DNA from: Cliona cf. orientalis
Taxonomy: Eukaryota; Porifera; Demospongiae; Clionaida; Clionaidae
NCBI GenBank assembly: GCA_963930775.1
Contig: OZ005701.1
Coordinates: 6,021,669-6,085,668 of the forward strand
DNA length: 64,000 nucleotides
Direction: 5' to 3'
Under the pieces are notes generated by a model. It ran no database searches, was not told the origin of the DNA, and worked only from the letters and a program-made list of their open reading frames with translations. A program made the translations under genes and the position numbers. Positions 12,046 through 23,000 of the stretch are shown here, piece after piece. The stretch's first letter is position 1. The number at the start of each line of letters is the position of its first letter.

Positions 12046-13641
12046 ATGGTGAGCACTAGCTAGCTGTCCCTTAATAATTAATAACTACATGTATGTAACA
12101 AACCTAAGTTAGTGTTTTCCCAATTGCCTGTGTAACATATAATATTATTATTATGAATTAAGGTGATTATTGCTGATACCGCCATTGCAATAGTGACCGC
12201 TATATCTATTGCCAACACAAATCCAGGTACAGCAATGATTTGCGTATAATATCCATACTGTAGCATTAATTTTATGTATGAGAAGAGCTGATATGTAATT
12301 GCATTGCAAAATATTCTATACATTCAGCTACTGCAGAAGTGGTTCATGTCCAATCTTCACTGACTGCCACAGGCCGGGAGCATGCATGCCCAGATGAGCC
12401 CCTCATATTCACTTGTGAAGTGAATGGCCAGCTCATACAGTGGACCTTCAACATTTTTTATCGCATTACGTTCTTTTATGACCACAACGTTAATTCAGTG
12501 CAGACTGTGTCCGGGCAGCATGGGGTACGAGCTGTACTCACTGGAAATGACCCCATTTCTAGTAGCCCAAATACAGATGTCAGGCATCTATCATCTGCAC
12601 TGATAATTCAATCATCGGCTAGGCTTAGTGGCTATCTGCACAATGTCAGCTGCTCCTCTGACACAGAAACACACACTCAGCAGCTCAAAATTGCTGGTAA
12701 GGTGTGAGTCTCTGAAAATGCCCAGCGTATGAGCATTTTAATAGTTCAGTGTGACCTCTATAATAATTATTTCATGGCATGTAGCTAGTTAAATCAAGGA
12801 TGGTGCAAGGGTGGCAAAATTTGCTACCTGCAGCTGAATGCCAAAGTTTGACACCTATTTAGATAAGGTCATCACATTATCTATTGAGATTTATCAATTG
12901 GCTATAGCCTCTGATTAGACCAATTTGCTACTTGGCTCGGAACCATAATTATTTGTATTAATTTAAATCCCTGTAACATCACTACCTCTACGACATACTC
13001 ATAGAAACACCCACTGTACCACTTAATATTCGGGTGAATGGAGTGCAGTTATCAGTACCATGTATACTCTCGGTGAGCTGGGATCCACCCAACAACAGCA
13101 AGAAATTCGATCTAGATCACTTTAAAGTTCATGTCATGCTACTAGAGCAAGAAAGCTACATTGCCAATGGAACTAGTATGGAACCAGAGTATCATTTCCA
13201 CTCGGACAATGTCATGGTTCCACCACAAAGTAGTACACGTGTTATAGTAACAGCTGTCAGTAAGTGTTCCCTTAGTGGACCATTACTCTACCTGGAGATC
13301 AATCATGATGAAGCTGTATTCACAAATGTCCATGATCATGTTGTCAGCAAAACCGAAAGTGATCTTAGGCCTGAGGAATACAGGCACAATCTTATTACGA
13401 TGAATGGTAATATAACATTACAAGCAAAATTAATGTTATGATAATATCTTATTCCTTCTTATTCTTAAAGGTCACAAGGAGATGATTGCTAATGAGCATA
13501 AAGGTATAGCTATCTATAATAATATTATGCTGCAATAATTTCCATTCGCTACACACATAATATTAATTTTTTGCCTTAATACATTTTCATGCAGTCATTC
13601 TGGCCTTCGTTCTTGCTATGTCAATACTGTTTTCATCATGA
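12046..13641 (+). CDS. Ig-FN3 surface protein with GPI-like C-terminus (plus-strand copy)
   Basis: Exons 12046-12048, 12163-12226, 12328-12696, 13005-13406, 13471-13503 and 13595-13641 total 918 nt, again 305 aa, although leader and FN3 exons differ in length from the minus-strand copy. Exon 1 is only the ATG, followed by GTGAGC. The leader is VIIADTAIAIVTAISIA. The Ig domain has LIFTCEVNG, LIQWTF and HNVSCSSD; the FN3 domain has LSVSWDPPNNSKKFDLDHF. The protein ends VILAFVLAMSILFSS, a short hydrophobic end without a basic tail, which suggests GPI anchoring. A possible alternative last exon with a longer membrane segment lies downstream (14602-14777). Together with the 5.3-7.2 kb gene it forms an inverted duplicate pair. 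Promoters of both share TACAACTCAAAATCATT-like sequence before the ATG. Confidence 0.82.
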
Positions 13642-15145
13642 CTGCCGAACTACATAATATTAACTATAGATTTATCTGTAATCACTAAGTGATAGTTCCA
13701 GATAGCTATGGGCACATGTACACTAAGGTATCCTTCCCACAACCAAGTATCAGTTCTGCTGTTGGTGATGTTGATGTCCCCTGCTATACCCCAGCACCTC
13801 CCAAGAACACTGAATATAAACAAGAAAAAATATGATTTTCAGCATCTTAAAGTTTGTGTATTAACTTACTGTAAACGTAATGTTGTCACAGTGGCAGATT
13901 AATCTGATAATCAATATTAATCATCATACCGTTGATTTTGGACTTAATTTTAATCATTGCTTTGACAACAGTTTTGATCCATACACATGGAAAGATTTGA
14001 ATATCATTAGATAAGGTCATCACCACCCACGCACATTGTCAATAGTATTCTTGTAGTTGCTAAAGACTATATAGCCAGCTAAATAATTATTATCATGCAG
14101 AATCAATTAATTAGCTTAGACACTCGGGAGTTTATATAGCTAGCCTCTGAAATCCAGTTCAATTCAAGCATCTCAAAAAATCAAAAGCAGGAAGCATCAA
14201 AGGTGGAGGTTATCATAAGATTCTGAAACTCACAATGATTATCGATACTTTCTTGGACCAACTGGCACCGGCTAGCTATACTCTAATGTTACTAATTTTA
14301 TGGTTCATTTTATTAAAGCTGCATGTCTCCACCCCACTTAGGCTCAGTCATGTACGTATTGTAGTGTGCTAGTTATCATTCAGTTACGTGTTGGGGGAAA
14401 CACTATCCCACTGACATCACTACTACATTTATTTCGCCCCTATAACAACATTAAATTTTATACCTTTATGAAACACACAATATAATTATTATTAGCATGC
14501 AACATTTGGGTATATGCTATTACCAATGCTGTTACACACAACACTTTAATAATAATATTATTATTACTACATGTTATCTGCTTTATTCCATTTTCATGCA
14601 GTGGTACTTGCCTTATATCTACAGCTGCTTGTTTCATCGATGTTGATTATAATATTATCTATTGTGTATATTATAGCTAGCTATAATATTATATCTACAA
14701 GCTACAACTACCTGACACTGATCACCAAATATGATATCTACAAGCTACAGCTACCTGATACTGATCACCAAATATAGTCATTATCGAGCTAGTGCATATC
14801 CTTGCCACACTGAGTACGTAATGATAAGCGTATATCATGTCTCCATGGTGCTATTGTGCTACCATTCCCAAGATAAACCTACAAAAAAAAACTACAGGAA
14901 AATTTAAATTTAGCATTGACCTTTGAATTAGATCGTTTGTAATACCGCTGCACGTTTACTATCATGGTTATGCTGTTGACTACCATTACGGTAGTTTCAG
15001 TATCATATTATTTTGATAACTTTTCTCAATGTTATGCATACAAAAAATGAATATTAAGGACCTTCATGCACCAGAAAATTTAAAAGCAACGAGTAGCAGT
15101 AGTGTTACTTATTAACGGTTATCAGTCTGAGCATCGGAGAGAAGA
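13642..15145. other. Gap: conserved downstream block, other sequence unassigned
   Basis: About 13690-13850 matches the region 3' of the mirror gene and reads SSAVGDVDVP...APPKNTEYKQEKI, so it may be a tail exon or a conserved 3' UTR. From 13.85 to 14.6 kb and from 14.8 kb to the next ATG I see only AT-rich sequence. At 14690-14776 a 42-bp unit containing CTACCTGAYACTGATCACC is tandemly doubled. Confidence 0.4.
14602..14777 (+). CDS. Possible alternative last exon: membrane segment plus tail
   Basis: The acceptor TTTTCATGCAG and its phase (1) are the same as for the GPI-like last exon at 13595. The predicted exon reads VVLALYLQLLVSSMLIII and goes on to SYNYLTLITKY and a stop after PDTDHQI, giving about 25 hydrophobic residues and a 30-residue tail with several tyrosines. 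If used in place of 13595-13641 it would turn the lipid-anchored form into a transmembrane form. This rests only on acceptor, phase and hydrophobicity. It could also be a relic of another family member. Confidence 0.4.
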
Positions 15146-17953
15146 ATGACTACAATTGGAAAAAATCAAATTCTTTGTTCCACTTTAATAGCATTTTCAG
15201 GTAAGTGGCTTAGCTAATTGCCAATAGAAATTACGTAATGATACAAATTTTTATTCTATTAATATTCCACACATGATTCCCAACATCAGCTTGCACACTA
15301 TCAATATTGTCGATGCAAAATGATGACATTGTATATCTTTGTCTCGGAAGGACTCAGACATTCTCGTGTGAGATTCCAAAGCAGGATTCTTTAGCTCGTT
15401 TAGAATGGAGAATTGACTTCGAAGACTCGTCAAAGGAACGTGTGACTCGGCTATTCACATCAGCTGATCCAGAGGGGCACATTTTGAGAGAATATAGATC
15501 TGGAGTCGCGTTCGTATTTAATCTCACATCAAATGGTTTATCAAGCACAAGCCTAGTTTCAGTCATGAGTGTAACAGTGGGCGACATCAATGCAACTGCT
15601 CTGATCAATAATGTTACTGTGAACTGTGGTGATGTGGCTAATGAAAGAATGCTTCACATTATTGAAGGTCTGAGTAGCTAGAACAAAATTCGATTATACC
15701 AATATTATAATAATTGATTAGCTATGTAAAATAATTATTATTAATAATATTGCTTAGGCCCTCCAGCCTCTCAGATGAGCGTAACTCAAGATTTGATGAG
15801 GGTTCATTGGAATGCAGCTGCTTTAGCCGACCATTACGTCGTCAGTCTCTCTCCTCTGATCAATGATAATGAATCTGAGTCCACCTTCATCACCTATAAT
15901 ACTACTTTTGACTTGCCTCTGCAATATAACCAGGACTACAACATCAGTGTAATGGCCAGCAACTGTGCTGGAAATAGCACACCAGCTGAAATCAGCGTGA
16001 GAGTTGGTAAACACTAATTGTTGTGACTGACAGATAGTATAATATTATAATCATAACATGATCAAATTTATATAGGATATTGTATACTTTCAATTTCTGA
16101 ACTTGGAAAATTCAATTTTAAGGACAATAGCAGCACAGGGTACATGGAAGGCTCTAAGACCTCTTTCTTCTGCCTAGATAATGGAAGTGATATGGTAGCC
16201 ACATGTATGAAGAATGGCAGTTGGAGTCCAGATCCACACACAATGTCATATGAATGCCCGAAAGAGAGTATGATAGACATCTTTCCATATACACATTTTT
16301 TTATAATATCAAGTCATATCTTCCTCCAGGTACCGGTGAACTGGATTTGAATTCCAAAATGGCAATACAGCATGTAATCATAGTGATAATCATATCAATT
16401 ATCGCTGTGGTGCTTCTTGTCATGATAAGCATTGTTATTGTGCTAACAGGTATATTATAGCTAATAAGGATTGAGCATTAGATTAAGGTAAAGATAATGC
16501 TATTACATTTCAAACAACAGTTTACAGGAAACATTCATCCCATAAGATAAATCTGAATCATTCTAACTACTATAGTGATGTGCCATCGTCACAACATGTG
16601 AATGATAATCAAGTAAGATAGCTCAATAATTGATATCTATACCCACCGATCATGCATTCTAGATCTAAATCACATCATGAGAATATTCAACGTACTTTCT
16701 ACAAAATTTATTGTGTTAGTGCATGAGTAGCTACACTTGTATAGAAATAATGTCATGGCATGTACAAATACAGAGCGGATTACACGATACATGTACAGTA
16801 CACAAAACTTTTATTAGTATGATGATGATGATTATACATGCAGGAACTAGGAATTTACAGCTTGCTGCAACCTGAAGGGCAAACGGTAACTTATAAGCCA
16901 GCTGATCATGATTGACGACTTGATGAATAGCTACATATTGATGCATTATTGTATTTCCCATGGTCAGGAAACAAGAGTGCAATCAATGGATCAAATGACA
17001 GCCCTAGTTTATGCTGATGTCGGCTCCACACTCTCTCGTCATAATCCTAACACTGCCAATACAAATATTTCACTGCAACTAGATGACGACCGTGTCCAGT
17101 ATGCTGATCTAAAGCATCATAAAACTACTGAACTCCATCAAAAGGAGTGCAATTCTCATACTGGTATGCTGATTCCTGCATGTGGCCACTTTGCGATCCT
17201 CTAGGTCTTCCAATATTGCACGCAGCCTGCATGGTGAAGATACAAGCTTAAGACTACCATGCATACCCCAATCGTAACCCTTGGTATGCTTGCTCTAATA
17301 TTACAGCTATATTGGGTGATTGCAGAATCCATATATTGCATACATGATTTTTCTTGACTAACAGAAACTCCAGTAGATCTCGATAGCCTGCTGATTCACC
17401 TCCGCTCTGAGGTGACCCCCAAGTGGCGTCAGTTTGGTGAGGCTGTGGGCATATCTGAAGAGATTCTGAAGAAGTACTACAATTATCCTCCTGAGGAATG
17501 CATCGTGGAGGTGTTTGATTACTGGCTCAGGAGTTATCCCTCCACTACCAAGCCCACTTGGAGGGATGTGGTTGATGTCTTGATAAAGATTGAGCTGCAC
17601 CAGCTTGCTGACAGAATGCTGCAGAGTAAGAAAAATATTATCATCTTTGTCATCATTTGGGGTACCCCACAAATGATTGTCACATTGTATTATTATTATT
17701 TATGCAGGTGGACCTCCAGTGCTAACGGATATGAATACAGTGCCTGAGCACATGCTGCAACTTAGCTGTATGCCTCTAGAATGATAATCATTTACTCCTA
17801 TGCTAATTATGTTCCTCTATCCCCACAGTGGAGTCAAGTGATGAGGATCCTCCCCCTCTACCACCAAAGATTGCAGATCTTGATGAAGACATGATGTCGT
17901 CAGATCCTTCCAAGGCTGCTGCAACAAAAACCCAGGATCTGAAGAACTTTTAA
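15146..17953 (+). CDS. Ig-FN3-CCP receptor with ITIM-like motifs and death domain (589 aa)
   Basis: Eleven exons: 15146-15200, 15290-15667, 15758-16006, 16076-16267, 16330-16449, 16521-16612, 16844-16885, 16968-17163, 17365-17625, 17708-17767 and 17829-17953. They total 1770 nt (589 aa), in phase throughout. Signal peptide MTTIGKNQILCSTLIAFSA; Ig-like about 20-144; FN3 about 145-227; CCP about 228-291 (four cysteines, NGSWSPDP). Transmembrane helix about 307-331, rich in I and V. Tail tyrosines: YYSDV (349), IYSLL (367), LVYADV (391) and VQYADL (421). The last two fit the ITIM consensus [SIVL]xYxx[ILV]. Residues about 442-528 look like a death domain (PKWRQFGEAVGI, YWLRSYP, TWRDVVDVLIKIELHQLADRML). 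The C-terminus carries DEDPPPLPPK, an SH3-type PxxPxK motif. A plausible role is a cell-surface receptor coupling phosphatase or SH2 recruitment to death-fold signalling. Function is inference; domain calls are by pattern only. Confidence 0.87.
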
Positions 17954-18128
17954 TTGACACTTCCCCACACTTTTGAAAAGTTCAGAAAGTATTCCTCATC
18001 ATAAGTAGCCGCTCCAAACATTTTTAGTAGCAGCATGGGTCCATTGTTAGTGTATGTAGTTACTCCTGTATAATAATATAAATTATCATATGTATGCCAG
18101 CTTTTCATATCCAAGTATGTTGTGATTT

Positions 18129-18206
18129 AGCTTATGAAATAGTGATTGCAGCTACAATTCAGTAATTATCTTATCAATCATAGCTGCTATCACTATTTCA
18201 TAAGCT
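18129..18206. repeat. Hairpin with 25-bp arms
   Basis: Arms 18129-18153 and 18182-18206 are inverted copies with one mismatch (AGCTTATGAAATAGTGATTG and its complement). The loop is 28 bp. It lies directly 3' of the death-domain gene, so it could fold in a long 3' UTR. Confidence 0.7.
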
Positions 18207-18207
18207 A

Positions 18208-18448
18208 TAAATGAATGCACTGATCATGAAGTGCAGAATCCTCACCGCTACATGCGTGCATTTGCACGACTCCTGTGTGTGTATAGCATAGCTCACTGTA
18301 CATGTGTATGCTTGTTCAATACGGATATCAGGAGTATTGAACTATACATACCTTGCAGCTCGGAACAGAGTTCTGGTACTGTTCTCTTCAGAGTCAGTGT
18401 ATGATCTATATAGGAGTTGGGGGAAGGCACCTGGCTATGTCACAATAC
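18208..18448 (+). repeat. Solo arm of the long-TIR element seen at 58.4-59.3 kb
   Basis: It begins AATGAATGCACTGATC and ends CACCTGGCTATGTCAC. It matches both arms of the 58396-59346 element through words such as AGTGCAGAATCCTCACCGCTAC, shortened here as CCTCACCGCTAC, and TTCTGGTACTG. Only one arm is present, as expected for a solo or deleted copy. Confidence 0.6.
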
Positions 18449-20074
18449 TATAAACTGACATGAAGCCTCTGTGACATACCTAAACTGAATTATGCACTTG
18501 AGAGCCACTGCCTATTTAACCCTCGCCGCAAAGCGTAGGCGGAGGGTTACTGCAATCGTTCATATATTAACTATACCAGAAAATGGGAAAGGACCGCATA
18601 AGAAGACCGGGTAGAGAACAGGTTTTAACCCGTTCTCCACGTGAAACGATCCACGCCTTCGACGTACCAGCTCCGCGCTCCGCGTACGCGCATGGAGCTC
18701 TCACGATCTTTTCCTTGCATCTATCCTAGCTAATTCGTTCCGTAGAACGAGAAAGCACAGCTATCATGGTTATCAAAAAGAAATACTGATATTAATTGTA
18801 TGAACAATCTAACTACAATAATAGTAACTAATTAAGTTAGCCTAGCCATCATGCAGTGACTCATAGTTAATCAGTGTATTAAGAGTTGCACTCTGAATCA
18901 GTGCATGCTATGCAACGTCATAGACATCAGTAGCTAGCTATATAATAGATGGCTCTACAATTAAAAATTTAGTGGAAGCCATGCTAGTTCAAAGCCATTG
19001 ACCTGAGTGAGAACCTCGCTTACGCAGAATCATAGAATTTACTGCTTTTTCTGTTCAGTATTCGAGTTCCAAATTATTTAAAATTTGTATTGATCGAGCT
19101 AGTATCTCAAAAAAGTGATACTTGCTATCACTTGCTGCTGTAATTGGAATATTATGTAACTGTATGCATTCTTCAGCAACAGAAATTAAAGTATAATATA
19201 AATTTAAATTGATCTTCATGTGCTGTACAATCACAGCTATAATAAATCATTTTTTAACTCCTACTTAAAAATGTCCATGCACCAATACACTATAGCTAGC
19301 TATATTATTTCCTGAAAACTCTTCACTCCTCAACATAATATTATGCAGGGTGATTAAATAACTACAAATAATTGATCACTCAATTTCGTATAGCTAATAA
19401 TTGTTGTTGCAAAATTTTTTAACTAATGCTTCTTCATGCAGACTAATATGCAATTGTGGTCACTGGTTCGGGGATGGATCAAACTTGGCACTGAGACTGC
19501 TAGCTACATGTATACATGGTCCACCATCAAAATCCTTGTGGACTTTTTGTGATCTTATATTCTGTACTATAATAACAATAATAATATTATTATACTGCCA
19601 TGTTGATTGAGGTGGGGGTACTAATAATATTTTGGCCCCCAACTTGGACGCAAAATTTTGTGCCCGCAATATTATTATTTATAGAGTATGGATTGTGTCG
19701 ACCCTGTACCACTTCAGCATGCTGCATAATATTAAAATCGCACCCTAAGGTATTCTGTGGTCAGATAGCAGCAGTTATCATATGTATTATTTTTAATTAA
19801 TTATCTACTCATTGCTACTAATTTCTAGTTTGATATCGATGCAGGTTGTTTGCAATAATATAATTATTAGCTACGCCAACGTATTTAATAGCTACTGAAC
19901 ATTGCATATTTGTGGTTAAATGATGGCATGATATGGCTTACCACGTGGTAGCCGCCAAAACTTGCACTACCGCGAAAGCAACAACCAGGTAGCTACTTCG
20001 ATACCGTCCGTGAGTAGCTTGAGTGCTAGCCGCCGCGTGATTCTAGATCTGCTATCTACTTTCAGCTCGGTGTC

Positions 20075-23000
20075 ATGGACGAGCAGTCACATGAAAATCA
20101 GGCAGCTGATCAGAGTGATCATAATGATCAAGCTGATGACCAGGATTCAGTACCCGACGTGGTAGATCACGAAGAAGAAGTGACTGAGACTTCGAGTGAA
20201 GCTAAGGTTTGCTCGATCATAGGCCCATGCATGCAATAGTTTTCGTGCATGCATGCGTGTAGGTGGTACCAGTAGCTAGCTATAAATTATTATAAATTAT
20301 GTAGTTATAGCTATGTCAGTGGTACTGTAACATTTTTTATAACAGCTACAGTCTAATCAAGCATTAAGAGTTAAGAATTGCAAAAAGTGGAAGCAAGTGC
20401 AGGAAAAGGTAAACCTTTTTTTCAAGGATACTGTTCACTAGTCCAATAGAAATAATTATATCCATGGCCAGAGGGATGGATCCAGGGGGGTCATGAGATG
20501 ATCAGATCCCCCTTCAGAGATGGCAAATTCAACTCAAAGTTTAGCTATAGCTACTATCATAGCCCTTCTTTTCTTCTTTTCTGAGATCCTATACATCCAC
20601 CCCTGGGCCAGTAGCTGTATACATGATAGGTATTGCTGTAATGTGTCACATTTCATGTTGATCCTCCTGAAGATCGATGGATGGATAGATAGTACCAAGC
20701 CATGCTCCCCAAGTGTGGTAGTGCTATATTGGAAAGCTGAGAGGGGAAGACACCAATTAGTTTGGATAGGTGATCATAATTATAATATTATTACAGTACT
20801 AGATGGTATACCTTAAACAAATTTTGGTGATTAGGATCGGAACACATGCGAGAGTTTGTTGAAGATAAGGATGTGCAACTGAAGTTTAAAGATGTGTGCC
20901 TGAGTAGATCGATAATATCCCTTCCAGGAGCAAGTTCAGGTGATATAGTTATATTATCATTATATACACAATTACTATAACCAACTTAGTATCCCGGGAT
21001 GGTATCCATTGCTGCTATTTGTTATTGTGCATGGGCAGGCGTGATACATAGTTATACCCAAAGATATATGGTGCTACGTAGCTACATGGCAATTGTGTGT
21101 ATGTGTGCCGGCATTATTAAAATTTTATTTTTATCAATTATTGGAGTAAACAATTGGCCAAGAGTCATCAGGACATTGCTACATTTAAACGGCATACATA
21201 CACACACTTGCAATATTATAATAGCTATAAATTTAGCTTTTTTGCATAATTATAATTAATTTTATAACGATAAATTGCTGTATGTCTGTCGATATTGTAG
21301 CTCACATTGTAAAAATTAATGTGTTGCTGTACACCTGGTCCATTCTATACATTTCCACTATCGACCAAAGCTAATAATTAATCCACTGGGCTTGACACTT
21401 CATGATACCGCTAGATTTATGTATGTATCATTGCTGTCTAGCTATTGGCTTTGTTTGGCAGGACACTGCTATATTATAGATCCAGTATACATGCACAATT
21501 ATTGCTGTATGGCTATTGCCTTTGTTGCTCACGTTGCAAAACATGTTGCTGTACACCTGGTCCGGTCCATACATTTCCACTATCGACCAAAGCTTATAAT
21601 CCACTGGGCTGACACTTCACGACAATGCTATATAGATTTAATCCTTATGTGCATACAAAATTGCAGTATGGCTATTGGATTTGTTGTACAGCACATATCG
21701 TAAAAATTTAATAGCTACCTTGTCCGGTCCATACATTTCCACTATCGACCAAAGCTGGCTAATAAACCATGGGCTTGGTACTTCATATGTATGTATCATT
21801 GCTGTATAGCTATTGGATTTATTGCATACCATGTATCATAAAAATTTAATGCTGCTGCATAGCTACGTTGTCCAGTCCATACATTTCCACTATCGACAAA
21901 AGCTAATAAGCCATGCGCTTGACACTACAGGACACTGCTAGATTCGTCATGTATATTCATGCATTATTGCTGTATATGGCTATTGGCTCTGTTGCACACC
22001 ATGTGTCATAAATTGTTGCTGCATCGCTACATGGTCCGGTCCATACATTTCCACTATCGACCAAAGCTAATAAGCCATGGGCTTGACACTACAGGACACT
22101 GCTAGATTCGTCATGTATATTCATGCATTATTGCTGTATATGGCTATTGGCTCCGTTGCACACCATGTGTCATAAATAATATTGCATCGCTACATGGTCT
22201 GGTCCATAAATTTCCACTATCGACCAATTGAAAGCTAACAATCCACTGGGCTTGACACTTTATGACACTGCTAGTTTTAATGTTCATAATATTATGCATG
22301 TGCAATTGCTGTATGGCTATTGGATTTGTTGTACACCACTTATTGTAAAATTTAATAGCTACCTTGTCCGGTCCATACATTTCCACTATCGACCAAAGCT
22401 AGCTAATAACTTGGTACTTCATATGTATGTACCATTGCTATATAGCTATAGGATTTGTTGCATACCATGTATCGCAAAATTTTAATATTGCTGCATTGCT
22501 ACATGCATATGGTCCGGTCCATACATTTCCACTATCGACCAAAGCTATAATAAGCCATGGGCTTGACACTGTATACAGGACACTACTGGATTTAATCAGT
22601 ATATATATACATGACAATTGCTGTATAGCTATTGGCTTTGTTGCACACCACGTATCGTCAAAATTTAATTATAGCTACATGGTCCGGTCCATACATTTCC
22701 ACTATCGACCAAAGCTAATAATCCACTGGGCTTGACACTTCCTGACTCTGCTAGATTTAATCTTTATATACATAATTATGCAATTGCTGCATGGCTATGA
22801 TGTATTGTACACCCCGTATCGTAAAAATTTAATAGCTACCTTGTCCGGTCCATACTATGAATCAAAGCTACCTAATACACCTTGGGCTTCGTATTTCAGG
22901 ACACTGCTATATAGATCCGGTATACATGCACAATTATTGCTGTATGGCTATTGGCTTTGTTGCTCACATTGCAAAACATGTTGCTGTACACCTGGTCCGG

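Larger units (their letters stand above)
17954..20074. other. Intergenic repeats between receptor cluster and OTU gene
   Basis: This stretch holds the hairpin at 18129-18206, a solo arm of the long-TIR element at 18208-18448, and a CpG-rich block at 18520-18720 (CTCGCCGCAAAGCGTAGGCG, CCGCGTACGCGCATGG) of unknown nature. At about 19600-19730 lies a dispersed repeat fragment containing GACCCTGTACCA that also occurs near 30930-31000. I see no exon with matching splice sites and phase. Confidence 0.4.

Noticed and set aside
20520-20816. 98-codon open frame starting MANSTQSLAIATII
   Set aside because: It lies in an intron of the OTU gene, has a hydrophobic start but no domain, and has no matching splice phase or similar copy.
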